From positions 3,658,001 through 3,722,000 of the forward strand of contig NW_020825313.1 of assembly GCF_003286085.1 (NCBI RefSeq): 64,000 nt of DNA, written 5' to 3'. The notes below the pieces were generated by a model. That model saw only the letters and a program-made list of their open reading frames with translations, ran no database searches and had not been told where the DNA came from. Positions within the stretch are counted from its first letter, which is position 1, and each line of letters starts with the position of its first letter. This DNA is from Drosophila persimilis. Lineage: Eukaryota > Arthropoda > Insecta > Diptera > Drosophilidae. Both the position numbers and the translations under genes were made by a program. This document shows positions 42,639 through 53,037 of the stretch, in pieces.

Positions 42639-43938
42639 ATGGCAGAACCTGAGCCTACTAATGTCGCGAACGCAGAAATGCCGATTGATGTAGATTTTTA
42701 CAAGCGCAAGGCAGAGTCCAGAGCAATTAAAGGCCATAGATCGATTTTTCATCAAGGAAGAGCTGACCGAGTGAAATGAGGCAGAACTTCAAGATCGCTT
42801 AGAGCAGTTCGAGCGAATGAATGCGGATTTCGATGCCGCTCAAACGAGCCTTGAAAGGCTGGATTTGCTGCAGCTAGCCCTTGATGCCCGACTGGATTTT
42901 CGAATATTTATGTGCAGGTCAGGTCCAGACTGTCGCGGGAGTTGATGACTGGTCCCACGGTTAATGCTGCGCATTCAACGGCTCGGCATACTCTCGAGGA
43001 GAAATCGTCTTTACTCGCCTATAATACTATAAGCCGTTTTCAAATGCCCGAGTTGCAGCTTCCTCGATTTAGTGGGAACTACATGGATTGGTCAGAATTC
43101 CACTCGATCTTCTCGACAATGGTGCACAAGGACCAGCGTATTCCAATCATCAAAAAATTCCAATATCTTCGCGGATGTCTAGATTGTGCAGCGCTGTATA
43201 AGATTCGTTCCCTGGAGCTTTCTGAGGAAAATTACGACAAGAAATTGAATTTATTGAAGCTGCGATTCGATAATAAACTTTTGCATTTTCAGGCACACGT
43301 CAAGGCTATTTTCAGGCTGCAAGGGGTGGAGAAGGGCTCGGCAATCGGCTTGCGCGGTCAGACCCAAGATCAATGCGCACTTGCGTGCTCTTCAGACCTT
43401 GGCAATCCATTAGGAGATTTCGGATGGGCTGCTGATCTACATCGTAGGCAAGAAATTGGACCACAAGACCAAGGAGAAATGGGAGGAGAACCTGCCGACC
43501 TCAAGATTGCATCAATGGTCAAGCATGGCCTCATTTTTGGAAGCGAGATGTCGGATGCTGGAGAATTTAGGATCAGCCATGGTAACAACTTCTAGTCAGC
43601 AGGTGGGAGAAGACAACCCTATCACCCTTATCACCTCCAGTAACGACCATCCTAACCCCCATTGTAACCATTACAATTCCTCCGAGCATTCCATATCAAG
43701 ATATCAGGCATTCCTAAATGTCTCTGCGTTTGAACGATATAATGAAGTAAAGAAGAGCCGCTTATGTTTGAACTGCCTCAACAAAGGCCATGAATTGCAG
43801 AGGTGCAGGTCAGGATTTTGCGGGCATTGCCAGGCCAAACATCACACGCTGTTCTTCATTTCATCGGGAACTGGAGCTTCATCTTCCCCTTCACCGACCG
43901 AGGAATCGAACCTGCAATGGCCGCGACTGTGCTTCTAG
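42639..43938 (+). pseudogene. BEL/Pao Gag with zinc knuckles, element D
   Basis: Begins MAEPEPTNVANAEMPIDVDF at 42639. A stop replaces one codon at about 42773 (ELTE then stop), after which the coiled region AELQDRLEQFERMNADFDAA continues. The frame 42912-43595 carries the DUF1759 capsid-like part (FSGNYMDWSEFHSIFSTMVH and FQYLRGCLDCAALYKIRSLE). A frameshift near 43350-43460 leads to 43456-43938 with CLNCLNKGHELQRC and CGHCQAKHHTLFF, two zinc-knuckle-like motifs. In life it would assemble the particle around element RNA. Confidence 0.8.
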
Positions 43939-43992
43939 CGAGCGAATGTTTTAGCCCTCCCCCTTCGTTCCAGACAGCTCAGCCTATCCAAA

Positions 43993-44196
43993 ACATGCAA
44001 AAGTCGATACATGAAGTTTTTTTGAAAAAATCAAAATCTCCTTAGGAAAAGATATCTTTGAATTGAAATATTTGTTTTTGTTCTTTCTCACTAAAGTGAA
44101 GAATCTATGAAATAAAAATCACAGGAATTTATGCAGTTTTAAAGATTTTACAGGCGTTTAAACTGAAGAGTGATGTACATGTATTTGTACAATACC
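43993..44196 (+). mobile_element. Tc1-like transposon 3' end inserted in BEL element D
   Basis: The sequence from AAAAGTCGATACATGA to ATTTGTACAATA matches, with about 75% identity, the 3' terminal ~200 bases of the Tc1 remnant at 52582-52800 read in reverse (for example AAATCACA(R)GATTTAT and AAAGATTTTACAGGCG(T/C)TTAAA). Both ends have decayed. Confidence 0.65.
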
Positions 44197-44199
44197 AGG

Positions 44200-44863
44200 A
44201 TGCAAGCTATCACGATTCTTTCGCTGTAATTGTCACCAACTCAATTACGGAAATGCAGCCCAGCTTTCACCGGGATGCAAAGAATTGGCCAATTCTGAAA
44301 AGTGTGGAGTTAGCTAACCCCGAATTCTTCAGGCCCCAACGAGTTGATCTGCTGATAGGAGCTGGCTTATTCTTCGATCTATTGTGCGTCATATAGATAC
44401 GGCTTTCGGCACAGCCGCCAATTTACAAGAGACAAAACATGTTTGGATAGTGTCAGGAAGCATTAATAACTCGGAAAAGAGGCGTGCAGCGTTAGCAGCT
44501 TTTAAAAATTCCTCCCGCACCTCTAATGACAATTTTCGACCCTCAACGCTGCACGAGTGCCAGGAGAAAGGGGAAAAACTGCTATCAGAGAATCAGGACG
44601 TGCAGAGCAAACTGTCCGATACAACAAAAACCTACATATCCTTGCTAAATTTTCTGCCATTCTATGCAATTACAGAGTTTGGCGACAATCAAGATGTACT
44701 CACGACAAGACACCTTCGTGAAGACGCGCCGATTGCTGCATTCGACGATCATCCCAGTGTAGCCGTCATCCGCGCCCAAACAAGCATCTTCAAGAGGGCC
44801 GCTGGGGAAATAGTGGTTCTGCCCCTTCAGGATGGATTTTGCCTTCCAACGGCGGGTGAATGA
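44200..44863 (+). pseudogene. BEL/Pao pol remnant with unassigned insert, element D
   Basis: The first 190 bases read FAVIVTNSITEMQPSFHRDA, VELANPEFFRPQRVDLLIGA and GLFFDLLCV, the protease/RT boundary. The frame 44384-44863 then gives NLQETKHVWIVSGSI, the usual next block, but from KRRAALAAFKNSSRTSNDNF to about TTRHLRED it is unlike the RT. The end, HPSVAVIRAQTSIFKRAAGE and IVVLPL, resembles the BEL integrase C-terminus. The simplest reading is an internal deletion that removed RT to integrase core, with about 100 residues of unknown origin in the gap. Confidence 0.6.
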
Positions 44864-44865
44864 TC

Positions 44866-45190
44866 GGAGCAGAACACCGCAGACTAGCTGCTTGCTTATT
44901 GGCCTTCAGCCGCTTATTCTGTTTGCCACTACTTTGTCTGTCACTCGAATTTTTTTAAATCTGTGCGCTTGCTTGCCCTGCTAAGCGTTCTCTCGAATCT
45001 CGCTGTTATCGCTCGTTATCTCCGCTTTGTGTCTGCAAACCACATCTGACGAGCGAAGCTGCGCTTAGCTATCGGATCGGCAATGTAAAGAGCAGGCAAG
45101 CTACATTTGCAATTTGGATGTCGCGCAATAAAGAACATTTCAATTTTTGTATCTGTGCTGGGTTTTATTTAATCAAAGCAATTAGTCGGC
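44866..45190 (+). repeat. Probable LTR of element D or of the next BEL fragment
   Basis: Begins TGATCGGAGCAGAACACC right after the pol end, is GC-richer than its surroundings, and has an AATAAAG signal at 45127 followed by a TGTGCTGGGTT stretch, as in an R/U5 region. A BEL gag begins at 45236 after TCGGCCGATCGGGGATAAA, a possible primer site or leader. No second copy was found in the window to prove the LTR. Confidence 0.5.
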
Positions 45191-45214
45191 CGATCGGGGA
45201 TAAAAACCATTATC

Positions 45215-45811
45215 TCTACAGATAGTAAACGGGCAATGATAAAAAAAAAAGATGAGGATTTTTCTGATCTTCCGAAAATAACAGTACCCAAATTCTCTGG
45301 CGAAGAAAAAGAGTGGGACGGGCTTTCACAAATATTCTGTGAATTAATTCATAACAGAGATGGTCTGAGTACATCTCTAAAATTTAATTATTTGAAAATT
45401 GCTATAAAGCGTGAAGCACAGAGTGTGGTAACTCACCTATTAAATGGGCCGCTGGAGAATTATAATGCCGCTTGGGAATTGTTGACCAAGCGGTATGGAA
45501 ATAAATGAAACATTTTCTCGGATCAGCTGAATGGTTTACTAGACTTACCAATGCTAGATCACAATTCAGCGAAACATATGAAATGGTTTTCTGATTCTAT
45601 AAATGAGTCAATAAATTTAAACAAATTAAAGTCACAATTAACCATAGCTCGCAAACAACGGTCAACACTTTTTCCATTTGCTGTCTCGTCCCTGACGAAA
45701 CAGAAAAAGACCACGCAGACACGGTCTCACAATAACAATTTAGAGAGACACTTTGGTCAAGCTCTCACAGCAAAAGTGTCTTTAGATGAGCAGAACCAAA
45801 AAAGTGTCTGA
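45215..45811 (+). pseudogene. BEL/Pao Gag fragment E
   Basis: The frame 45236-45508 reads LPKITVPKFSGEEKEWDGLS, SLKFNYLKIAIKREAQSVVT and HLLNGPLENYNAAWELLTKR, the DUF1759 capsid-like domain. A stop at 45506 (YGNK) and frameshifts separate it from SDQLNGLLDLPMLDHNSAKH and later traces up to 45811. No zinc knuckle or pol follows. Confidence 0.75.
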
Positions 45812-46489
45812 GTAAACTGTTTTTAGTTTTTTTTTCGTGTTTATGTTTATTTTTGCATCTTTTGGGCTATTGTGTTTTAATATGTATATTTAGCCGCAAA
45901 ATTGGCAAACGAACATTTTTGCTCTTCACGATTCATTTTAAGCTCCAATAGTCAAACCGCATACAATTCACAAAGGCAACAAAGGATCGTTGCCATATGC
46001 ACCACACGTACAAGCACGCATGCACTTTTTTCGGTCGCTCGCGATAAGATGCTCAGTGAAAAAGATGAACAGAAGAGACGTGAAAAAATCGGTCTTTGCT
46101 TGAGCGAAGAGCGAGTTGAGCAAAAACAGATTTGCTCGGGTCAATGTAATTGGCCTTGGAGCAATGCCAGTGATAATGCTTGCGAGATAGCTAATTTCAA
46201 ACCAAGAGGTAATTTAAATTGCGTTTATAAGAAGATAGCAGAGACAACGTTATTTTGGGTCAAATAAGAAAGGCAGTTAAGTTGGCTCTTCAAACTTCCT
46301 GTAAAAAGACAGAATTCAATGAAGTAACTCCAATGTTTACAATTTTAGTAATAATACATGGTTGTACTGTGCGAACCGATGATAAAATACTCATCACAAT
46401 ATTCAAACAGAAAGCTACGAACCAATTTCATCCATTTATATAAGTAATATAGGAAAAATATCAAAAATTGTTTGGTATCTGAAATTTTA
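45812..46489. other. Spacer with unassigned frames
   Basis: A 121-codon forward frame (45902-46267) has a charged middle but no domain I can name. It abuts LTR C and may be part of an older retroelement leader. Confidence 0.3.
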
Positions 46490-46800
46490 GAATAGTTTTT
46501 CTAAATATGAAATACCGAAAACTTTGGGTGGCTGCAAATTAATGTATTTTACGACGAAAAAAAAATAAGAGCGTGCGTTCGTTTTCAATAGATTTTGTCG
46601 ACTCCTATATTCAAACAATTTCTTTTAAGCCTATCGTGTACATACGGTGGCAAAGCGGGGCGAATTCACCAAGAGCGAGAGAGCGAGCTTTTATTGCGCT
46701 CCCGCTTTGCCCTAGCCTAACTTACACTAGACTTCATCAAATTCGATCCTAATCTTATTCTAATACAAATTATAAACCAAATGGCGCTACCCGGCCCCGT
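46490..46800 (-). repeat. 3' LTR of BEL element C
   Basis: The reverse strand begins near TAGCGCCATTTGGTTTATAA (46795) and contains GAAGTCTAGTGTAAGTTAGG, the AATAAAAGCTCGCTC block and CAGCCACCCAAAGTTTTCGG, as in the LTR copies at 1440 and 7856. Confidence 0.8.
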
Positions 46801-47780
46801 TGAAGGCCTGGATGGCTTCAAGCCAGTGGCAGAAGCGCCAACAACCTCCTGAACATTTGCCTGGCTAACGAGACAAGCCACCATTAAGCAGCTCAGACCC
46901 TCCTGGTCCGGGGTCCTGGGTGCTGGGGGTGCGATGAGCGGCCCGCCTGTCAGCAGGTGCCCGGGAGTCAGCGCGTCTCCGTCGCTTGGGTCTGGGCTTA
47001 GGGGTCCTAGCGGGCGCGAGTTGAGTACCGCCTCGATCCCGACCAGCACGGTCTCCAGCTCCTCTGCGGTGAGAAGAGCGCTTCCGACTGCCCGTAGGAG
47101 TAGGCCTTTGGCAGACTTCACACCGGCTTCCCAAAGTCCGCCCATGTGCGGTGCTCGGGGCGGTATTAAGGCAAACTCGCACCCGCTTGACGCGTTGCGG
47201 ACATCCTCGACGACCGACGAACCTTTGGAATGCCAACAAGAAGGAATTAGTCGTCAAATCTAAATGAACCGACTTGGACGTGAAACAGACAAATAACGCT
47301 ATGTAGGACTTATAAGGCGGCCTTCCACGAATTTTCAGAGTCGTATAGACTGGGCCACAAAAATCAATACCACATACTGAAAATGAGCGGAGAGGACGGG
47401 GCCGGTCTGCGGGTAAGTTGCCCATCATTTGGGTCTGGAGCAGAGGCTTGCATTTAAAGCAACGAATACACGACCTAACTGTCGCCCTGCAGACCGCCTG
47501 AGCGTTCACTATCCAAATACGCTGTCTAAGGATACTCACGAGTGCTCGTGGGCCGGCATGAAAATTCGTTTGATGCAGATGGCGAACGTATGTCTGCACA
47601 AACTGCGAGCGTTTTGTCAATAACAAAGGAAACTTGGCATTATATGACATAGGAGCGTTAACTAGTCGCCCCCCAACTCGCCACAACGAAAAAGAGCACC
47701 AAGTCCCAGCCTCTTCATGGATGAAGGGATTCAAACGCTGAAGACTGGGGCCTAGCTTGGTGCCTTTACGAACCCTTTCA
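46717..47780 (-). pseudogene. BEL/Pao integrase, element C
   Basis: The frame 47734-46865 opens MNPFIHEEAGTWCSFSLWRV and has the HHCC zinc-binding part (HLHQTNFHAGPRALVS and SCIRCFKCKP). It continues through FSVCGIDFCGPVYTTLKIRG (first catalytic Asp) and [21 protein letters not shown] deletion and shift near 47220 remove the CDNGTNF box with the second Asp. The Glu region is in 47145-46717 ([20 protein letters not shown]), followed by [20 protein letters not shown] and a truncated C-terminus. Confidence 0.85.
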
Positions 47781-47922
47781 ATATCTTCTTGAGACTCATT
47801 TTTCTGCGTTATTTCGACTATTTTTAGAAACGCCTAGTCGTATTTTACGGACGACGGAATTTTTTCAAAGTTGAGACTTCTGCCTTTGCATTTCGGATGA
47901 AGCGGAATACGAAAACGAACAC

Positions 47923-48558
47923 TCATTGCAGTTTGAGGTGGGACGAGTATCCCTCGATTACATCCACTAAACAATTTGGCTGTGCCGCGACGGTCAGTCC
48001 GACCGATTTCTTCCGACTTTCCATCTGTAGCTCTTCTTCGGAAAGCTCGAAGTGTGGATTTCTGGGCCAGCTCTCTTCTTCATACTTTAAGAACGCTGGT
48101 CCACCAAACCAGATCGACTGCACGATTTCCTCTACGTCACAACCTCTCGAAACTATGTCTGCTGGGTTCTGTTTTGTTGGCACATGCCGCCACGTAGCTT
48201 CACTTGACCACTCTTGAATCTGCGCTACTCGGTTCGCAACGAATGTTGACAACGACGAAGGGTGGGATCGGATCCAATGAAAAGTAACTTCCGTATCTGA
48301 CCAGAATATTTTTTGAATTGGAATTTTGAAAAGCGATTTGATTCGGTGACAAAGGTCTGCGAGAACGTGAGCGGCACATAACTCAAGCTTTGGGAGCGTT
48401 TTCGTCTTGAGCAGCGCTACTTTCGACTTTGCAGTCAACAAGCAGACCTCGAAACCTTCTGCAGTCTTTCTACGGATATAGACGCAGGCTCCATAAGCTC
48501 TCATGGATGCGTCGGCATGTGCTTGAATCGGTGACATGGGATCAGTAATAAGTTCCAA
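47923..48558 (-). pseudogene. BEL/Pao RNase H domain, element C
   Basis: A 211-residue open stretch: IQAHADASMRAYGACVYIRR (Asp), KTLPKLELCAAHVLADLCHR (Glu), KIFWSDTEVTFHWIRSHPSS (Asp), RHVPTKQNPADIVSRGCDVE. All four acidic positions expected in this domain seem present. It overlaps the end of the RT frame by 58 bases, indicating a one- or two-base shift there. Confidence 0.85.
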
Positions 48559-49774
48559 GCTGTTTCGAAGTTCATTGGAGTTGACTCATCCCAATCTAGC
48601 TTGTTAAGCCAAAGCTCCTGCAGTAGGATCTTTCCCTTAATTACTAAAGGACTTAACAAGCCAAGGGGGTCAAACAACTTTGATGTCACCAATAATATGT
48701 TGCGTTTTGTCGCTCGGAGACCCATAACTGACGTGTCAACTTGGAACTTAAAGACATCTTCGTGTGGTAGCCACGATATTCCTAACGCCTTAGCTGACTC
48801 TGAGTCTGAGATCGTTATCGGTTTAACTGTGCTCTCGGATGCGGTGACCTCAGGTGAGCTCGAAAACCATTTAGTCAATTCAAACCCAGCAGTTTGAAGA
48901 ACCTGAGCCACATCAGACTTAATTGTCTTTAGCTCCTCTACGCAACCAGCACCTGTCAAAATGCCATCGACATAGAAGTCGGAGTCAATAACTTCAGCAG
49001 CTTTAGGGAATGAGAGTTTTGCAGACTCACTCAACCTCTTCAAACAACGAATAGCCAAAAATGGGGCTGGTCCAGTCCCATATGTTACGGTGTTGAGCAG
49101 GTATATTCTCAAGGACTCAGATGGGTCTCTTCTCCACACTATGAGCTGGAATTGTCTATCCGCATCAGCGACCCAGACTTGGCGATACATCTTCTTGAAA
49201 TCAGCTGTCAAGGCGTACCTGTGTAGTCTGAATCAATGTCGACTACAGCTCATCCTGTATCTTAAGACCGACCATCAAGATGTCGGTTAAGGCCACCTGA
49301 GAAGACGTTTTACAAGACGCATCGAAAACGACACGGAGCTTGGTCGACGTGCTTTGGGGCCTCAACACACACTGATGTGGAATGAAATAATATGGAGTTT
49401 TAGGGATTGTCTGTGGTAGACATGTGACCCAAGGAGAGGTACTCTTCCATGAACTCCAAGTACATTTTCTTTACCTCGGGGTCACGAGACAATCTTTTTT
49501 CAAGCGATAAAAACCGCCGTTTAGCCACTTCAAAGGAGTTGCCTAAGATACTGGGATCTGATTTGAACGGCAATTTTACTTCAAACCGACCTGAAGGCAC
49601 GACCTGAGTAGTCCTTATATAATGCTCTTCACATAACTTTTGTTCAGGGGATAAAGACTTTTTAGAAGACGGCAATTCTTCCAGTGACCAAAACTTTTGT
49701 AGTGTGTTCTCGATATATATTACTGACTCTTCTGGACAACTCAAACAATTCCTCGCTTCTTGGGCCACAGTCAC
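48501..49774 (-). pseudogene. BEL/Pao reverse transcriptase, element C
   Basis: The frame 49774-49400 covers the N-terminal part (LQKFWSLEELPSSKKSLSPE, LGNSFEVAKRRFLSLEKRLS). The segment 49400-49211 is broken, with PQSTSTKLRVVFDAS readable. The frame 49211-48501 has DFKKMYRQVWVADADRQFQL, VTYGTGPAPFLAIRCLKRLS and SDFYVDGILTGAGC. The catalytic box is YVDG instead of YVDD, one changed base. The thumb ends LWLNKLDWDEST. It cannot polymerise. Confidence 0.85.
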
Positions 49775-49847
49775 CTTTGGAGTGTATCTGCCCGATACAA
49801 TCCAGTCGAGAAGCGTTTTCTGCAGAGTTGGATGGTCAGGACCTTGT

Positions 49848-51524
49848 CTAGTTTAACCACCAGATAAAAGTTCGAAAAATGTTTCTGCACCTATCAAAAT
49901 ATTTTATCTTCTGTGGCTTGAAGAAATATGGGTCTGCCAGTGGTAAGTTCTTCGGGATTTTCCAGTCACTCAAGTTAAGTGTTTGATCAGGGTGATACCC
50001 CGAAATGGACCTTAAAATCCAGAAATCGACCGAAAACTCACTACCAGTAATTCGCGACTTCACCACCGTATGTATATTTTTCTTGACTTGTGAATTGGAT
50101 TCACCAATACCAAGCAAGTTGATACACGACTCCTCCCTACGGATCTGTAAGCGCTGTGCTAAGTCCTCAGTTATAAAATTGGTTTGAGACCCCGAGATCG
50201 ACGTAGCCAGAATAACTCTATCCATAGCTGTCGCATGGCGAGCATGCGAAGTGAACGGTTGATTCTGATTGGGGGGAGGAGAAGAATTCTCTTGGGGTGA
50301 TGGTAACGCCAGACTTTTATTCGCCACTGTGTACCTATGCAATAAGGTATGGTGTGAGCAGCCACACACTCGACACTTCTTAGCTTTGCATCGTAACACA
50401 GAGTGGCCTGGCTGCAGACAATTGATGCACAAGGATGCAGTTTTTGCGAATTCGAACCTTTGCATTACTGCCAGCCGACCAAATGGACTGCAATCTGTCA
50501 ACAAATGGCCTTTCGCATTGCAGTAGCTGCATTGTTGGTTTTTGGTATTCGCGGTGGAACACGCGAATGAGCTCCGATTATGCGGCTTGCTTGGCACAGC
50601 TTTCTGCTCCTGCTTTGGTTTGTCCGAATTTTCGGCCGAAAGATGCTGATGTCTGCGATTAAGCAACTTTTCACAGTCCGTCCAAAGTGGCAGTTTGTCA
50701 TAATCGAGCTGTTCTTCCCATTTCTCTTTGGTCACCGGATCGACTCTGCTCAAGACGAGATGAATAATTATCGCATTCGAGATCTTTTTATCATCGCCTA
50801 TCGACAACAACGAACCATATATGGATGAGGCGGTATCGATAAGGTTCCTTAAGGACGATGCTGATTGCTGGGTCATTTTGGGAAGACTAAATAGGGCATC
50901 AATGTGATTTTTAAAGATCAGACAATCATTATCGTAGACCCGTTTTAAGCTAGCCATTGCTTTCTCATAGTTGGTCTCGGTTACTTGGAAAGCACTAACT
51001 GTTCCCAACGCTTCACCGGAGAGACACGAAAGCAAATGGTTGAACTTTTCGATAATTGGAATGCTTTGGTCATTGTGAACTAGAGTCTCAAATAAACCTA
51101 TGAAGTTTTTAAAGTCCGAAAAGTTGCCGCTGAACTGCGGCAGAGCTAACTTCGGAAGGCGAGCACGAGTTGGGCCACCATAAGCTGGTACTGCCGGTAT
51201 TGTCTCATCAGCTGTCTTTAATGCGCAAATGAGAGACATTAATTTTGCCTTTGTGACAATTGAGAGTTCTTCCAACTCGACTCCAAATTCATCGTCAATG
51301 TCTATATCTTCAATCTGCTCTTGAAGTTCGCGTGCCGTGTCAATGCTACGCATCAGCGTTTCGAGTCTGCACTCGAGCTCCGTCAATACCAGCGGAATAT
51401 CCCCCGCTTCTAAACGGTCCGATAATAAACGAATGCCTTTGACACGGCAACTGCTCTTTTTCTTCAGCTCTTCAAGGGCGATATTGTTGGCTTTTGAGGT
51501 CATATTGATTCTCAATACACGCAA
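49848..51524 (-). CDS. BEL/Pao Gag-protease open frame, element C
   Basis: The 558-residue frame is the longest intact one among the retroelements here. Residues 1-115 are helical; about 123-300 hold the DUF1759 capsid-like domain (LPKLALPQFSGNFSDFKNFI). From about 338 come CSYCNAKGHLLTDC, CINCLQPGHSVLRC and CRVCGCSHHTLLH. The protease site reads LATSISGSQTNFI, where relatives have (L)LDSGSQ, so the catalytic Asp is replaced by Ile. The frame passes ISGYHPDQ and LPLADPYFFKPQ and then shifts near DRCRNIF (expected IGAETFF). The start ATG could be the first or the second Met (MTSKAN), the latter being typical of BEL Gag. Confidence 0.85.
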   Translation of the reverse strand: MRVLRINMTSKANNIALEELKKKSSCRVKGIRLLSDRLEAGDIPLVLTELECRLETLMRSIDTARELQEQIEDIDIDDEFGVELEELSIVTKAKLMSLICALKTADETIPAVPAYGGPTRARLPKLALPQFSGNFSDFKNFIGLFETLVHNDQSIPIIEKFNHLLSCLSGEALGTVSAFQVTETNYEKAMASLKRVYDNDCLIFKNHIDALFSLPKMTQQSASSLRNLIDTASSIYGSLLSIGDDKKISNAIIIHLVLSRVDPVTKEKWEEQLDYDKLPLWTDCEKLLNRRHQHLSAENSDKPKQEQKAVPSKPHNRSSFACSTANTKNQQCSYCNAKGHLLTDCSPFGRLAVMQRFEFAKTASLCINCLQPGHSVLRCKAKKCRVCGCSHHTLLHRYTVANKSLALPSPQENSSPPPNQNQPFTSHARHATAMDRVILATSISGSQTNFITEDLAQRLQIRREESCINLLGIGESNSQVKKNIHTVVKSRITGSEFSVDFWILRSISGYHPDQTLNLSDWKIPKNLPLADPYFFKPQKIKYFDRCRNIFRTFIWWLN

Positions 51525-51534
51525 CTGAAGGCGA

Positions 51535-52080
51535 AAGATCGTTTTTAATAATCGTATTTAATGCCGAGGCACTCAATGAAATAATGGGTAATTGTACCCA
51601 AACGAGGTGAAAAACCAATATACCCGAAAAATTTAGGGTAGAGCGTCGCTTGGCTGGCGCGTACACGAAAACCACACAAGAATAGCAGCGAACAGCAATG
51701 GTGACAAGCGAAAACGAAAAATTTCACCGCTGTAGTTCTGAAGAATGTTGTGTATACGTATGCACCGACGACGATCGACGCTAAATTGATTTGCGAAGCA
51801 CGACTTTGTCTTAGTTAATAGTTGGATCCTACTGACACCAAACGAATATACCCGACGAAAACAGGGTAGCGCGTCACTTGGTGTTTTTCAAAGAAAAAGA
51901 ACAACAATAAGCAACGGTGATGAGCGAAAGCGAAACGAAAAATTCACCGCTGCAGCTGCGTATTGGTATGCGTGCTTGGCCAACGACCCAACTATAAATA
52001 TGTATATTTGACACAACGAAAACGAGAAAGGGGGAAGGGGTGACAGCGATTGCAGTTAAATGAGTTACATATATGTGTTG
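51535..52080 (-). repeat. Leader-like region with two imperfect ~270-base repeats
   Basis: AATATACCCGA(...)AGGGTAG(A)GCGTC(G/A)CTTGG and GAGCGAAA(G/A)CGAAAAATT(T)CACCGCTG occur in the same order at about 51618-51735 and 51845-51957. They sit upstream of the Gag start of element C and may be its untranslated leader. Confidence 0.55.
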
Positions 52081-52300
52081 CGTCCAAGATGGTTAGGTGT
52101 ATGTATACGAGTATGTATTAATATATTTATATGTATGCTCAACTCTAACTACAGCATGCAAATCTAGCTCTACTATGTCATACGTATGTTCCAAGAATTG
52201 AAAGCGAGGTGCAATTTTTTCAGCACAAGACAATAATTGCGAGTTTTTTAATCTTTGCGTCTTCACTCGAGCTTTCAATTTTTGCACAGATACCTCTTGG
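52081..52300. other. Short spacer with GTATGT-type repeats
   Basis: Simple Drosophila-type repeats near 52095-52140 and nothing else. Confidence 0.35.
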
Positions 52301-52505
52301 GAAGATAGGAAATTCCAGGTGCTGTACTCTCCTCTTGTATATGTAGCTGCAGACAGGGTATTGCACGACCGACGCGGTGACCGATCGGAAAATCCAGGTG
52401 CTGTACTCTCCTCTTCTGGTGCTGGATGCTCCCACTTGGCTCTCCTTTGGTATATGTATTTATGTAGCTGCAGACAGGGTATTGCACGACCGACGCAATT
52501 TTTAG
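52300..52505. repeat. Two-unit tandem repeat (79 and ~115 bases)
   Basis: TCCAGGTGCTGTACTCTCCT to GTAGCTGCAGACAGGGTATT and GCACGACCGACGC occurs twice (52315-52378 and 52394-52497). The second unit has about 36 extra bases (TGGTGCTGGATGCTCCCACT and following). Reverse-strand frames through both units share peptides, but the unit lengths differ in phase. Confidence 0.75.
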
Positions 52506-52581
52506 TTTGTTTGCTGTTTTCTTGCACACACGTCGCGGTCAATTTGGCAATTTAGATTTGGGCATATGTACATATGAACAT

Positions 52582-52978
52582 ACAGTGGCGAGCACGTGTG
52601 GATACATGTTTATCACTTTTCACTTTAAGCGCCTGTAAAATCTTTAAAAATCAATAAATCCTTGTGATTTTTTTTTTAAAGATTCATTAATTTATTGAGA
52701 ATGAAAAAAGACAACAATTTCAATTCAAAGAGATCCTTTTCCTTAAGAGATTTTAATTTGTTAAAAAAATGAGCATGTATCCACTTTTGCACGTTTCAAA
52801 TTTTTTTACTTTAATAATTTTTTAAAAATATTTGTTCCAAATGGCCTTAGCTTTTATCATATTCCGAATAAGTACTGGCATACTCTCGACTAAATTTAGT
52901 AGGTGCTGGCAAGGTATCATGCGCCATTCCGACCTCACGCGCTCCCAAAGACTCACCCAATCCCTTTGGTGCAGATCA
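52582..52978 (-). mobile_element. Tc1-like transposon, 3' end only
   Basis: The left end is CAGTGGCGAGCACGTGTGGA, a CAGTG-type terminus. The reverse strand at 52978-52840 reads RDWVSLWERVRSEWRMIPCQ, HLLNLVESMPVLIRNMIKAK, the last part of a Tc1 transposase after the catalytic Glu. The rest is missing where BEL LTR sequence begins at 52979. A diverged copy of the non-coding end lies in BEL element D (43993). Confidence 0.75.
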
Positions 52979-53037
52979 AATTCGATCCTAATCTTATTCT
53001 AATACAAATTATAAGCCAAATGGCGCTACAGTATCCA
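52979..53037 (-). repeat. BEL LTR 5' end fragment
   Basis: The reverse strand reads TAGCGCCATTTGGCTTATAA to GGATCGAATTTGAT, differing from the start of LTR C by about one base over 58. It is cut at the Tc1 end. Confidence 0.75.

Larger units (their letters stand above)
42430..45190 (+). mobile_element. BEL/Pao element D, deleted derivative
   Basis: Forward order is leader, broken Gag, zinc knuckles, a Tc1 insertion remnant, the protease/RT boundary, an unassigned ~100-residue segment, an integrase-tail-like end and a probable LTR. Reverse transcriptase, RNase H and the integrase core are missing. The family differs from elements A and C (Gag reads LQLPRFSGNYMDWSEFHSIF). Confidence 0.75.
46490..51535 (-). 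mobile_element. BEL/Pao LTR retrotransposon C, all domains, inactive
   Basis: Reverse order: Gag with zinc knuckles and protease (51524-49848), RT (49774-48501), RNase H (48558-47923), integrase (47734-46717), 3' LTR. It is the most complete BEL copy here but has at least five frame breaks and lost catalytic residues in protease and RT. The 5' LTR is not adjacent; a 58-base LTR piece at 52979-53037 may be its remainder. Confidence 0.9.
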
